DNA from: Candidatus Obscuribacterales bacterium
GTDB taxonomy: Bacteria > Cyanobacteriota > Vampirovibrionia > Obscuribacterales > Obscuribacteraceae
DNA: 45,608 bases
NCBI GenBank assembly: GCA_019752635.1
Contig: JAIELX010000034.1
Coordinates: forward strand, 1 to 45,608
Direction of reading: 5' to 3'
The position numbers and the translations under genes are program-made. This document shows positions 34,899 to 44,707 of this stretch, one piece after another; position 1 is the stretch's first letter; each line of letters begins with the position of its first letter. Under the pieces are notes generated by a model. That model was given only the letters and a program-made list of their open reading frames with translations, was not told the origin of the DNA and did no database searches.

Positions 34899-37800
34899 CT
34901 ACTTCGCCGTGATCTCCACTTGCACGCCGTCTACCCATTTTTTGTGTTCGTCGGTGTAATAGAGGTAGGTGCGGCTTGCCGGACCGGTGTATGTGCCGGG
35001 AATGGCTGCTACCAAGCTCAGCGGCACTTCGACTTTCGCGTTCTTATCCATTGTGCGCCAGTAAAGCACCACTTCTCGTCCGCGCACTTCGTAGGCGTCT
35101 ATGGTGCCTTTCTTCACCAGTTCCTTGAGCTGATCGTGGCGCGGTTCTAGACCGCCGGGCAAGCCAACGATAGCGATTGGAGTCGGCACAACCTCGTCGG
35201 TTCTATTGGTGACCATTACATTAGCTTCTGTAGTCGTACCTTCGACCACTTTGTCCTGCGCAATCTTGACGTTCAAATCCAACTTACAGTCAGTAGAACT
35301 AGCAGGCGTAATGGCGTTGTACTTCACTGCCATGGAGTAAGGCATTGGTGATCCGCCCTCCATGCGAAGCTCTAGTTTGTGCTCACCGGGCGTGAGTAGC
35401 TCGGTCAGGTCGGGGAGTTTGATCGCACCTTGGGTGGACAAGTTGAACGAGGACCAGTCGCCAATCGATTGTCCGTCTACGTAGACGCGCACCTTCCCTG
35501 GTGCTTTCGGGCGGGCTCTTTGCTTGTCGTAAGTAACGATTGCGCGCAGTGCCAGTACTGTGGACTGAGTGGAACCGTACCGTCCGGCTTTGCATGAGTC
35601 GGCCAGGAACTTGATACTCTTTTCGACATTGCCTGCATACTTAGGATCGCGCAGCCAGGCTAAAGTCGCTAGAGATGTGCCTTCAATTTGCAGCGCTTCG
35701 CCGCCGCTCCCGACAATGGAGCTTTTTATACCGTCTACGCTACCATCTTCTTTCTGCTTAGCTGCAAGCCGATCTGCCAATTGAATCGCGTCGGCCTTAT
35801 CTCCGGAGATGAAAAATGCATTTGCGGCCAATGCAATTGCGTAGGAGTTCTGGCTTTCTTTAGCAGCTTTCTTCAGTGAATCTATCTCCGCCTTCAAATC
35901 GGCAGCCGGTTGGCCTGTTTCCAGAAGTGACCAGAGAATGTACGCGTTTGAGCAGTCCTTGTCCTCGGTCCAGGTGTGCAGCGCGCGACGCTTGCGCGAG
36001 AAGCCGCCCTGCCCGTCCTTCTGTTTAAACAGCCAGGCACGAGTTGATGCAATCATGTTTTGATCAACTTCGCGAACTGCCGACATGTCGTGGAAGTGCA
36101 GCAAGCCAAAGGCTGTGAGTGCCTCGTGCCCCGGATTCTCACCGAACCATTCGTAGCCCTTGTCCGGGCACCAGAAGCCGACTAGTTGCTTATAACCCTT
36201 GTCCAGTTTCTGTTTGGATGTTTCGACCAATTTGGGATCGATGCCTGTGTGGGATAGAAAATACTGTTGCGCCATTGTCAGCGGATAGCTGGTGGACGAG
36301 GTCTGCTCGAAACAACCATAGGGATCTTGAATCAGTCGCTCAAGTGCTTCCGTAAGATTTGCCAGCGGTGTTGGATACACCGCGCAGTTCGATACGAGGC
36401 TTTCAGGAACCACATTCTTTGGAACCGTAATCTTGTGTGTGACGACCTGTCCCGGTTCGAGGACTCCGCCGAAGCTTGTTTCTATCGGGAATCCCATCGG
36501 CTTGACCGAAAGCTTGCGCGTTACGTTGTCTGCGAAAAGCCCCGCTTTGGCCGTCAGCGTAAACGCTTTCAAACCATTACCATGTCCTACTGTTATGGGT
36601 TGCATCCAACGTACTCGACTGCCCGTACCTATGACGGCGCCGCTTTTTTGTACTTCTGGAATATTGAAATCGCCCTTCAGATCGATGTTGACAGTCGCAT
36701 CGGCAAGCTGTGCATTGGTTCCGTTAATGAGGCTGATAGGCAGCAGGATTTTATCTCCGGCGGTCACTTCCAGCGGCAGTTTTGCTTCCGCATAGAAAGG
36801 TTGCACCGATTTGAGTTCCTCTTTGGAGGTGCCGACCGCACCGGCACCAGAGAAACCATCAGCAAATACACGAAACGTGCTGACGCTGTCATTGAGTCCA
36901 AAACTGATTGTGGCTTCGCCGGTGGTGGCATCGGTTTTGACACCGGCATTCCAGTATAGTGTTTCTTCAAAATCGACGCGGTCCGTCGGCTGTCTATTCG
37001 GACGCACTTGGTGGGCAAATTCGCGAACGTAGACCATGCTGTTCGCCTTCATGTCGTCGGCGAGGGCGCGCTCTCTAGCAAATCCAACAATGGCACGCTT
37101 CGCTGCTCTCTCCGCTGATGCAGCTATCGCTTGCTCAAGCTTCCCTGCATCTTGCTGTTTTGACCCGGGTTCTGCAACAATCTGCCTGAAATCAGCTCTC
37201 GCTACCGCCTGCGCAGGCACGGGCGGTGGCATTGGCGGTGCTGCGTTACCCTGTGGTAGTGGACGCGGCGCATTAAGAGGTAGTGCTGCCATATCCTGCG
37301 GCGGCGCGGCGGCTGCTGCCAGCATTGGCATGGGCGCTGCACCTGGAAGCATCGGGGCTCCGCCCCGCATCATCTTTACGCCGCGACCAAAACCGTCGGC
37401 CTCCATTTCGGCCATTGCTGCTCTTTCTTGTTCAAACTGCGATTGAAGTTTCAGCGCTACCACTCGACGCGCCTTGTCGCCGGACGCCTCAATGAACTTG
37501 GGCAAGTCCATCAGGGCGAATCGCCGCCAACCTTGCGTGCCTAACAACAAGTCTGTCGCTAACGGTGCCTTCGGGTTTTCGGCATCAAGATAAACGTGCG
37601 CATCAGCAAGGTCTTTTACTTCAGCCTCCAGGAAAAGCATTACCGGTAGTCGCGGCGCCTGTTCGCGTTTCTCCACCATTTCCAGAACGCTTTCGTCAGT
37701 CACCGTCAGGCCGACGACTGCCGAGACCGGCTTGCCGTTAGCATCGGTGGCTTTCACTGTCAGCTTGGCATTATCGCCGGGCACATAGCTTTTCTTGTCC

Positions 37801-39209
37801 GCAGTGATGCTGACTTTGAGCGGGTTCGCCGGTTTGCGGAAGACAAGTCGCTCTGCAATTGGTGTATCCTTTTCGTCCCAAACTGTCACGGTCAAAACAC
37901 CGTCTACGTCAGTCGGCAATGCGAAAGTTACCGGCAGCAATGTTCCTGCTTGAACGTCCGGACGTTTGGTAATATCGACCTTGCACGCCGCGATTTCCTC
38001 TTCTCGTTTGGATAAGGTCACGCGATAGTTCTTGGATGTGCATCCGACTTGCACCGAGACCGGCTGAGCATTTTCGAATACATCTTGATCTGCACGCAAC
38101 ACCGCACCGGAGCTTTTTACCTTCGGCAGCGGATAAAGTGTTTTGATTCCAGCTGGTTCGGAAATTGACAAGTAGTACTCTCGGTCAGCTTCCGGTGTGA
38201 AGATGAACCGTCCGCGTCCTTCGTGCTCAGTTCGGAACTCGGTAACCGTACTACCGGATTGCTTCGATACCAGTTTTCCCGCAAGATCAGCAGGTTTGCC
38301 GTTGGGTTGTGTCGCTTGAATGTACAATCGGTTCGCGAAGCCCGCAACTAAATCGCCACCCTCGGGGAATGTTTGCAGATCTACAGTCTGTAGCAATATG
38401 GGAATGGTCTTTGTTGCGGTTTCGACAACGCCCCCGTCCTCGATTGTGAGTGCTAAGGTCCCTTCGCCGCGAGGAATCTCGCGCGGCAGGTCGAAGCTAA
38501 CGGAACAGAGTCCGTTTTCGTCTACTTTAGCGGTTCCGCCTTGCACTTCAATGCCATCAACTCGCGCGGTGACTGTGACTTTTGCGCCTTCCGGAACGCC
38601 GCCCTCGGCGCGCTTAACTTCTAGCGTTGCTGAAACCTTCTCGCCCGGTCCGTAGCCATCGCGCATGAAGGTTATCTGTGAATTTAAACGGGGCGCGCGA
38701 TATGCGCGGATATCAAACTTTCGCTCGGACGGAGTATGACCCTCCCACGGGTATGTTGCTTGCAGCGTGTATTCGCCGCCAGCCTGTTCTGCAGGCACAT
38801 CCCAAGCGAATCCCCACACGCTGTCCTGCGTGGAAGCTCTACCGCTGGCGACAATATCGCCTTTAGGTCCCTTAATTTGAATAGTGGGATTTGCAGTGAG
38901 CCCTGCTGCGAGAGGTTGGTGATTGGCGGCGTTGAGAAGGACGCCCCTCACATAGACCTTCTCGCCGTTGCGGTAAATGGGCTTGTCAGTGCTAATAAAA
39001 GTCAAGTAGCGGTCTTTTCCGCCGAGTTCCTGAGTGGTCGCCATGTTCTTATGCATAGTCTTCTGCTCCATTGTCCCTTGCTCGGCGCGCGGTCGGGGTG
39101 TAGAGGCGTTGCTTGCGCCAACGGTTACGGCTCCTGCCTGTACAACAACCATGGCGCAGCAAATTGACGCGACGGCCAGACTACCGAATAACAACTGTTG
39201 GCGCGACAT
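34899..39209 (-). CDS. Secreted alpha-2-macroglobulin family protein
   Basis: The 1436-residue protein has a Sec signal peptide (residues 1-28, ending near VQAGA). Macroglobulin domains follow: MG1-like FISTDKPIYRNGEKVYVRG, later SYVPGDNAKLTVKATDANG and VGLTVTDESVLEM. A Pro/Ala/Met-rich low-complexity stretch sits at about residues 600-672. The A2M core YWNAGVKTD is followed by the thioester motif PYGCFEQTSS, with C966, E968 and Q969 fitting the CxEQ rule seen in bacterial members such as E. coli YfhM (CLEQ). Helical thioester-domain repeats and a C-terminal beta region follow. It is expected to trap proteases in the periplasm or on the surface. No lipobox or pbpC neighbour is seen. Confidence 0.88.
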   Translation of the reverse strand: MSRQQLLFGSLAVASICCAMVVVQAGAVTVGASNASTPRPRAEQGTMEQKTMHKNMATTQELGGKDRYLTFISTDKPIYRNGEKVYVRGVLLNAANHQPLAAGLTANPTIQIKGPKGDIVASGRASTQDSVWGFAWDVPAEQAGGEYTLQATYPWEGHTPSERKFDIRAYRAPRLNSQITFMRDGYGPGEKVSATLEVKRAEGGVPEGAKVTVTARVDGIEVQGGTAKVDENGLCSVSFDLPREIPRGEGTLALTIEDGGVVETATKTIPILLQTVDLQTFPEGGDLVAGFANRLYIQATQPNGKPADLAGKLVSKQSGSTVTEFRTEHEGRGRFIFTPEADREYYLSISEPAGIKTLYPLPKVKSSGAVLRADQDVFENAQPVSVQVGCTSKNYRVTLSKREEEIAACKVDITKRPDVQAGTLLPVTFALPTDVDGVLTVTVWDEKDTPIAERLVFRKPANPLKVSITADKKSYVPGDNAKLTVKATDANGKPVSAVVGLTVTDESVLEMVEKREQAPRLPVMLFLEAEVKDLADAHVYLDAENPKAPLATDLLLGTQGWRRFALMDLPKFIEASGDKARRVVALKLQSQFEQERAAMAEMEADGFGRGVKMMRGGAPMLPGAAPMPMLAAAAAPPQDMAALPLNAPRPLPQGNAAPPMPPPVPAQAVARADFRQIVAEPGSKQQDAGKLEQAIAASAERAAKRAIVGFARERALADDMKANSMVYVREFAHQVRPNRQPTDRVDFEETLYWNAGVKTDATTGEATISFGLNDSVSTFRVFADGFSGAGAVGTSKEELKSVQPFYAEAKLPLEVTAGDKILLPISLINGTNAQLADATVNIDLKGDFNIPEVQKSGAVIGTGSRVRWMQPITVGHGNGLKAFTLTAKAGLFADNVTRKLSVKPMGFPIETSFGGVLEPGQVVTHKITVPKNVVPESLVSNCAVYPTPLANLTEALERLIQDPYGCFEQTSSTSYPLTMAQQYFLSHTGIDPKLVETSKQKLDKGYKQLVGFWCPDKGYEWFGENPGHEALTAFGLLHFHDMSAVREVDQNMIASTRAWLFKQKDGQGGFSRKRRALHTWTEDKDCSNAYILWSLLETGQPAADLKAEIDSLKKAAKESQNSYAIALAANAFFISGDKADAIQLADRLAAKQKEDGSVDGIKSSIVGSGGEALQIEGTSLATLAWLRDPKYAGNVEKSIKFLADSCKAGRYGSTQSTVLALRAIVTYDKQRARPKAPGKVRVYVDGQSIGDWSSFNLSTQGAIKLPDLTELLTPGEHKLELRMEGGSPMPYSMAVKYNAITPASSTDCKLDLNVKIAQDKVVEGTTTEANVMVTNRTDEVVPTPIAIVGLPGGLEPRHDQLKELVKKGTIDAYEVRGREVVLYWRTMDKNAKVEVPLSLVAAIPGTYTGPASRTYLYYTDEHKKWVDGVQVEITAK

Positions 39210-39299
39210 TTTCTACACTCCCCGCACTGTGACCGTCGTCATTATCCCACCCCCGAGCGTGAACCGTTCAGGAGGGAAGTGAGGTGAAAATTGTAGGGT

Positions 39300-39318
39300 A
39301 AACCCCTTGTTGGGGTTT
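39300..39318. terminator. Hairpin with GGGGTTT arm, possible terminator
   Basis: AAACCCC (39300-39306) and GGGGTTT (39312-39318) pair over a 5-nt loop. The hairpin lies 37 nt past the stop of the reverse-strand small membrane protein and 90 nt before the macroglobulin start. On the reverse strand only a short T-run ends the stem, so strength is uncertain. Confidence 0.4.
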
Positions 39319-39354
39319 CTGGTGGTTTGATGTAAGATGACACTACCTGTGGTG

Positions 39355-39666
39355 TTAGAATTTCTCCTCACCACTTTGCGGATTATTCTCGAACTTGGCG
39401 AGCCGTATGTTCAAGCTGCCGATGCAGCAGAATGAACTCATTAATACGACAAGCAGCATCTGGTTGATTCCAATCAAACTGCTAATGGTTTGCGAAGTAA
39501 TTTTGCAGTATTCGACCGTGGGTTGTGCGATTACAGGCGTCATTTGTTCGACCCGAAGCGAAATAATCAGAAACGCCAGGATGATGAGATTGAATACACC
39601 GATCACACCGTTGTATCTGGAAATTTCCGTCCAGTCCAGTTCAGTGAATTTGCGTTTTTGACTCAT
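39355..39666 (-). CDS. Small two-TM membrane protein
   Basis: The 103-residue protein has a charged N-terminus (MSQKRKFTELDWTEISRYN), a first hydrophobic helix (VIGVFNLIILAFLIISL), a polar middle and a second helix (LLVVLMSSFCCIGSL). The charged C-terminal tail ends QSGEEKF. The ATG at 39666 has AGAGG 8 nt upstream, so the longer open frame to 39753 is not used. No family is recognised. It precedes the macroglobulin gene on the same strand, with a hairpin between. Confidence 0.65.
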   Translation of the reverse strand: MSQKRKFTELDWTEISRYNGVIGVFNLIILAFLIISLRVEQMTPVIAQPTVEYCKITSQTISSLIGINQMLLVVLMSSFCCIGSLNIRLAKFENNPQSGEEKF

Positions 39667-39985
39667 TTTTCCAACCTCTGTCCCAAGTATGGATTCGGTT
39701 CTTTGCAGTGCAACCGATAGCACCAGATTATTGGAAAAAGATTGCAAACTCATGTCAGTCGATAGTTCCGAATTATTGAATGGAGAGAGTCGTTCGCGGA
39801 CTGAATCTTTCCTGCGTTAGGTCTACCGTGCTTAAAACGGGTGCAACACTATTCAACCACCTGATCGGCGGGGACAGTTCTGCAACATTTAGCGGTTATG
39901 TTCTAACTGTGAACTGGGAAGCTTCTCGGGTCGGTATTCACTTCGACAGGCGACTACTTATGTTGCTTTGATGGGGAGGATGGAA
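39667..39985. other. Divergent intergenic region, no gene seen
   Basis: This 319-nt stretch separates the reverse-strand two-TM gene from the forward-strand small membrane genes and should hold promoters for both. A 63-residue forward frame (39780-39971) has no ribosome site and no recognisable features and is left uncalled. Confidence 0.5.
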
Positions 39986-40276
39986 ATGGTAATTTTTGTC
40001 GCTGGACCTATGGTTGATAGTCACTGGCTTGAGGCTTCTGATGGCTGGGGGCCAAAAGTTTCGCCTGAAGGCGCTAACGGCTGCGAAGTGGACGGTGACT
40101 ATAGTTTCGAAACCCGGGGCAGACTGCGACAGCGCATTCAGAGAATGGAGAATCGCCGTAGCACCGTCATGGATTGCATAGCGCTCTCACCTCGGGGACT
40201 GGTCATTGCCGCGGGATGGGGCGCGTTCATAGCAGTATCAGGCTGCGCAATCTGGAGCGTCATTCCACCTCATTAG
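39986..40276 (+). CDS. Small protein with C-terminal TM segment
   Basis: The 96-residue frame is chosen at ATG 39986 because GGGGAGG stands 6 nt before it. The first two-thirds is soluble and polar with a basic RGRLRQRIQRMENRRS segment. The C-terminus has one hydrophobic helix (LVIAAGWGAFIAVSGCAIWSV). The layout suits a tail-anchored inner-membrane protein. I do not recognise a family. Confidence 0.5.
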   Translation: MVIFVAGPMVDSHWLEASDGWGPKVSPEGANGCEVDGDYSFETRGRLRQRIQRMENRRSTVMDCIALSPRGLVIAAGWGAFIAVSGCAIWSVIPPH

Positions 40277-40528
40277 CTTCGGGGATTTCCTCTTATTCGC
40301 CAACATTCGCTGCAATGGTTGCGATCGTTCTTCTGCCGAATATCCGAACGCGGCGTTGCCCTGATTTCGATTTGTTGGTGGCTTTGGTGGACTTTCTTGT
40401 CTAGTTTAGGTGCTGCTTTTCGGCTCGAATATATTGCTTTAACGACTCACTGAATTCGCTAAGTCAAGACTTGGTCGGCGTTCGGCGCGGTCGATCCGTG
40501 GTTGCTGCGCGTTAGAGAGGGAGGACTG

Positions 40529-40768
40529 ATGGACGAGGCGACAAAGGGACTGCTGGTCATGCTAGGAGTTTGCGGACTGCTAGGACTTGCCGGGTATGCG
40601 TTTGGTCGCTACGTCATAGACATGGCTACTGCCGAAGCGGTCTTTGCGATGGGCGTAGGGAAGCCTGATGCCGAACCGACCGCGTTCCACAAATTGACAC
40701 CACCGATCATCCTCCGGCGGGACTGTACCATTCGAAAGGTCGATACGTGTGCCGAATTGAAGGAGTAA
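40529..40768 (+). CDS. Small membrane protein (79 residues)
   Basis: ATG 40529 is preceded by GAGAGGGAGGACTG, a strong ribosome site. The protein has one N-terminal hydrophobic helix (GLLVMLGVCGLLGLAGYAFGRYVI) and a polar C-terminal tail with two cysteines (DCTIRKVDTCAELKE). It is followed 34 nt later by a secreted TPR protein and may be co-transcribed with it. No family is recognised. Confidence 0.6.
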   Translation: MDEATKGLLVMLGVCGLLGLAGYAFGRYVIDMATAEAVFAMGVGKPDAEPTAFHKLTPPIILRRDCTIRKVDTCAELKE

Positions 40769-40802
40769 ACTCGCAACATGGAGCAAGGAAGGAGTAACAG
40801 CC

Positions 40803-41462
40803 ATGTCGCAAGTCCGCTCGTCAGACCATCGCAGATATTTCATGGTTGCGCTAAGTGTAGGGCTCTGTGTCATGTTGTCCGGAGTACCGGCGCTGTCCGC
40901 TCCGATGAATGTCTTTGTGCCACCCCGGCAACCCGCACAATCTTTGGTTTTGCCCGGAGTTTCACCAGCGGAGAGAAGTCCGGTCAGTTTACCTGCTAAC
41001 GCACGTCTCCTTTATTCGTCGCTTACTGGCACAGCAAAGCTCATTCATCGTCCTCAGCAATTTATGTTTGCAGAAGCGATGCTGATTGAGGATCTTCAGC
41101 AAGTGACGCGCATCGGTGGCGCAGTGTCTATGCCGGCAGCCACAGCTATGAACAACCTTGGCTTCCTTTGTCAGGATATCGGTGCGTTCTCGCGAGCAGA
41201 GAGCTACTTTCTCCGAGCATTGAAAATTGTGGAGCATTGCAAAGGTGACAATGAAGTAGCAGGGGCAATAATTCAGCAGAATCTGGCCGACATGTATGCC
41301 GCCGAACATCACTGGCTACCGGCACTTTCGCACTACCGCAAAGCGGTTGCAACGCTTGAAAGGCGATTGGGAGAGCAGCACGATGTTACTCGCGCCGTTC
41401 GAAAGAAGTATGACGCGTTGCGTGTTAGATTCATTTCTTTACCGGGTGTTGTCGTCCGCTAA
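40803..41462 (+). CDS. Secreted TPR-repeat protein
   Basis: The 219-residue protein has a signal peptide (FMVALSVGLCVMLSGVPALSA). A tetratricopeptide region follows, including MNNLGFLCQDIGAFSRAESYFLRALKI and NLADMYAAEHHWLPALSHYRKAVATLERRLGEQHDVTRAV, which match TPR-10/12 spacing with a long repeat. AAGGAG lies 8 nt before the ATG. A scaffolding role outside the cytoplasm is expected. It converges on fdhD with a 29-nt gap. Confidence 0.82.
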   Translation: MSQVRSSDHRRYFMVALSVGLCVMLSGVPALSAPMNVFVPPRQPAQSLVLPGVSPAERSPVSLPANARLLYSSLTGTAKLIHRPQQFMFAEAMLIEDLQQVTRIGGAVSMPAATAMNNLGFLCQDIGAFSRAESYFLRALKIVEHCKGDNEVAGAIIQQNLADMYAAEHHWLPALSHYRKAVATLERRLGEQHDVTRAVRKKYDALRVRFISLPGVVVR

Positions 41463-41491
41463 CGCTCTCATCCTTTCGGTTGATTCGGAGA

Positions 41492-42334
41492 CTAAGGCAA
41501 GAGTATCCGCTGCGGATTCGTGTAGACGTTGAAGCGATTCGACCGGACGAAACCAATGAGAGTGATACCACAGTCTTCTGCGAGTTGTATCGCCAGGCTA
41601 GACGGCGCGCCGACCGCGGCAAGGACCGGCATCTTGGCTCGAGCTGCTTTTTGCACTAACTCAAAGCTCACACGACCGCTAAGCAGCAGCACTCGGTCTG
41701 TCAGTGGCAATCTGTTTTGCAATAGCTCACTGCCTATGACTTTGTCCATGGCGTTGTGCCGACCTACATCCTCTTTGGTGTTCAGAATGTTGCCATTGAT
41801 GTCGAACAGACACGAGGCGTGGGTGCCACCAGTCGAATCGAAGTCTAGTTGGCACGAGCGCAGCTTGTCCGGAAGCGAGTGAATGAAATCGGGACTAAGC
41901 AGCGGTGTATCGGCCGCATGGCAATGAATCTGCTGTTGCATTCGCAATGCTTCTATTGTTCGCTTGCCGCACACTCCGCAACTAGAAGAAACAAATGAGT
42001 GGCGATCAAAACTGGTCGAATCAAATTTGACGTGATCTTTCAAGGCAACGTTGACGACGTTGCATTTATCACTTACACATTCATCTATATCGGACAAATC
42101 GGCGATAATGCCCTCGGCAAAGAGAAAGCCGACCGCCAACTCCTCGTCGTTGCCCGGGGTCCGCATAGTGGTGGAAAATTGCTTGTAGCTGGAACCTGCT
42201 TCTTTTCCCGAGCGAACGCGGATTTCCAGCGGCTCTTCTACGGATACTTTGTCGGTTGATGTGACGCTGTTCAATCCGGAAATCGTTTTAGTCTCTACTG
42301 TGACGACGCTACGGCGTTCCATTCTAGTGGTCAT
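41492..42334 (-). CDS. fdhD: Formate dehydrogenase accessory sulfurtransferase FdhD
   Basis: The 280-residue protein has the CxxC motif C119/C122 in SSSCGVCGKR, the DVGRHNAMDKVIG segment and the C-terminal RVSFELVQKAARAKMPVLAAVGAPSSLA characteristic of FdhD. It transfers sulfur to the molybdenum cofactor of formate dehydrogenase-type enzymes. The start ATG immediately follows the stop of the upstream oxidoreductase, with no gap, so the two are co-translated and FdhD probably activates that enzyme. Confidence 0.93.
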   Translation of the reverse strand: MTTRMERRSVVTVETKTISGLNSVTSTDKVSVEEPLEIRVRSGKEAGSSYKQFSTTMRTPGNDEELAVGFLFAEGIIADLSDIDECVSDKCNVVNVALKDHVKFDSTSFDRHSFVSSSCGVCGKRTIEALRMQQQIHCHAADTPLLSPDFIHSLPDKLRSCQLDFDSTGGTHASCLFDINGNILNTKEDVGRHNAMDKVIGSELLQNRLPLTDRVLLLSGRVSFELVQKAARAKMPVLAAVGAPSSLAIQLAEDCGITLIGFVRSNRFNVYTNPQRILLP

Positions 42335-44707
42335 TTACATGGCCTTCTTGTCAGCGCTGGACTCGACCTTGCTCGGAACAACTTCAATGATTACTTGTTT
42401 CATCATTGGCTGGTCGCTTTGCGCGCTGAAATTGCCGATTGCGCATAACACGTTTAGCTCAGGCATGTATCCTGATGCGCATCCCTTGGGAATGTTGTAC
42501 TTGACCGCGCGGAATCCGCCTACGCTTCTAGTGGTTCCGTCTTTTGCGAAACTGGTGATGTCGATTAGCGCGAACTGGTCGAGCCCGCGATCACGCATAT
42601 CTTCCTCATTCATAAACAGAAGTGTGCGCAGATTCTTGACTCCGCGATAACGGTCGTTATCAGAGTAGACAGTTGTGTTGAACTGGTCGTGCGACCTGAT
42701 AGTACTCATAATTAGCTTGCCTTGCGGCACCACTGTGTCGTGGAGGGGACCGGCTGAAAAATTCGCACGGTCGCTGTTTGTCTGGAATGATAGCTCACGC
42801 GCCGCTTGCTGTAGTCGAAAGCCCAGCGGTTTCCTGACTCGTGTATTGAAGTCTTCGAAACCGGCTATGGCTTGAGCCATCTTGTCTCGAATCAGGTCGT
42901 AGTTGCCGACGTAGTCGTCCCACGGCGTTTTTGTATCAGGTAGTGATGCTTTCGCCATTCCGGCTATGATTGCCAGTTCTGAGAGAAGCTGCGGCGAAGC
43001 TGGCGGGTTCATGCCGGATGACAAATGAACCATACTCATTGAATCTTCTACTGATACTTTCTGTGGTCCCGATTTCTGGATGTCGATCTCAGTTCGTCCC
43101 AAGCAGGGCAGAATGAGCGCATCCTTTCCGTGGACCAAGTGACTGCGATTGAGCTTTGTGCTAACGTGCAGAGTCAGTTTGCATCGACGAAGTGCCTCAT
43201 ATGTTCTGGCGCTGTCCGGAGTTGCAGAAGCGAAGTTGCCGCCCATTCCGACAAATACTTCCACTTCGCCGTTGTACATGCCTTCGATTGTGCGCACGGT
43301 GTCAAGACCATGCGCACGCGGTGACTTTATATTGCAGGCGGCGTCCATCCGTGCAAGCCATTCTTCCGGCGGCGCGTGATGAATTCCGCAGGTGCGATTT
43401 CCCTGTACGTTGCTATGTCCTCGGATCGGGCAGGGACCCGCACCTTCTCTTCCGATGTTTCCTCTGAGCAATAGCACGTTGACGATTTCGCGAATGGTAT
43501 CGACACCAAACTCTTGTTGGCTAACTCCGAGGCACCAGCTAATTATGCATGACTGGGCCTGGCGATAGATTTCAGCAGCGGCACGAATCTGGTCTGCAGG
43601 GAGTCCTGCTTGGCGCTCAATCTCCTGCCAAGTCGTTTGCTCGCATGCAGATTTGTATGCGTCGAATCCTGCGGTGTATTTTTCAATGAACGCTGTATCA
43701 ATACTGCTTTTGTCCGTCTGGAACTTTTCAAACAAATACTTGGCGATTCCTCGCATGATAGCCATGTCGCCGCCGATACGCGGTTGCAAATTAAGCGCAC
43801 TTGTTGCTGTAGCGCGGAAAGTAATCATATCCAAAATTTCGTGCGGCGTTATCGCGGTGGTGGCAGCTACTTCGATCAGCGGGTTGATATGCACGATTTT
43901 CATTCCGTGCCCTTTGACACCATCGGCCAATGCGCTGAGCATTCGAGGCGTGTTCGTTGCAGCATTAACTCCGATGACAAAAATTGCGGCGGCTTTCTGC
44001 CAGTCGAGCAAATCCACCGTGCCTTTGCCGGTTCCAAGTGCTGCAGTGAGTGCTCTGCCGCTTGACTCATGACACATGTTAGAGCAATCAGGTAGATTGT
44101 TTGTGCCTAATTCGCGTGCGAAAAGTTGATACAAGAACGTAGCTTCGTTCGACAGTCTTCCCGATGTGTAGAAACTCGCTTTGTTTGGGCTATCAATCGA
44201 GCGAAGGTGACGACCAATCAGCGCAAAGGCGTCCGACCACGAAATAGGAACGTACTTGTCGGTGTCCGCATGATACGCCATTGGTTCCGTCAAACGTCCC
44301 TGGTTTTCGAGCTGAAAGTCGCTCCAGCCCAGCAGTTCCGTTACAGTATGTTTGGCGAAAAATTCCCGATCTGTTCTTTTCTTCGTCATCTCCCATGTGA
44401 CGTGCTTGATACCGTTTTCGCAGATATCCATGCGCAGACCCTTGCGGTCATCCGGCCATGCACATCCAGGACAATCGAATCCGCCGTTCTCATGATTCAT
44501 TTTGAATATTGCCTTGACGCCATCGATGACGGCACCTTGCTCAAGCAGAACTTTTCCGACGCTAAAAGCGGCTCCCCATGCGGCTGCAGGATGATGATAG
44601 TCTTTCTGTGAAAACTCAGGAGCCGAGTCGCCAGCGTTTTTCGCCGTATTGTTGGCAGACAAGTTTTTTCTATTTGAGAGGCTTTTATCTTCGTCTGAAT
44701 TTGTCAT
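42335..44707 (-). CDS. FdhF/YdeP-like molybdopterin oxidoreductase
   Basis: The 790-residue protein carries the iron-sulfur ligands C79, C82 and C96 in GGFDCPGCAWPDDRKGLRMDICENG, the family hallmark of YdeP-type alpha subunits. DCSNMCHESSGRAL (C208, C212) follows, then molybdopterin-binding segments such as FVIGVNAATNTPRML and ISWCLGVSQQEFG. The C-terminal molydop-binding domain contains RSHDQFNTTVYSDNDRYRG. Related E. coli YdeP is linked to acid resistance. Electron donor and acceptor are not shown; formate is plausible given the adjacent FdhD. ATG 44707, with GAAGG upstream, is preferred to the frame start at 44728. There is no selenocysteine codon within the frame. Confidence 0.87.
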   Translation of the reverse strand: MTNSDEDKSLSNRKNLSANNTAKNAGDSAPEFSQKDYHHPAAAWGAAFSVGKVLLEQGAVIDGVKAIFKMNHENGGFDCPGCAWPDDRKGLRMDICENGIKHVTWEMTKKRTDREFFAKHTVTELLGWSDFQLENQGRLTEPMAYHADTDKYVPISWSDAFALIGRHLRSIDSPNKASFYTSGRLSNEATFLYQLFARELGTNNLPDCSNMCHESSGRALTAALGTGKGTVDLLDWQKAAAIFVIGVNAATNTPRMLSALADGVKGHGMKIVHINPLIEVAATTAITPHEILDMITFRATATSALNLQPRIGGDMAIMRGIAKYLFEKFQTDKSSIDTAFIEKYTAGFDAYKSACEQTTWQEIERQAGLPADQIRAAAEIYRQAQSCIISWCLGVSQQEFGVDTIREIVNVLLLRGNIGREGAGPCPIRGHSNVQGNRTCGIHHAPPEEWLARMDAACNIKSPRAHGLDTVRTIEGMYNGEVEVFVGMGGNFASATPDSARTYEALRRCKLTLHVSTKLNRSHLVHGKDALILPCLGRTEIDIQKSGPQKVSVEDSMSMVHLSSGMNPPASPQLLSELAIIAGMAKASLPDTKTPWDDYVGNYDLIRDKMAQAIAGFEDFNTRVRKPLGFRLQQAARELSFQTNSDRANFSAGPLHDTVVPQGKLIMSTIRSHDQFNTTVYSDNDRYRGVKNLRTLLFMNEEDMRDRGLDQFALIDITSFAKDGTTRSVGGFRAVKYNIPKGCASGYMPELNVLCAIGNFSAQSDQPMMKQVIIEVVPSKVESSADKKAM

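Noticed and set aside
39780..39971. 63-residue forward frame
   Set aside because: No ribosome site, no motif, and it lies in a divergent promoter region.
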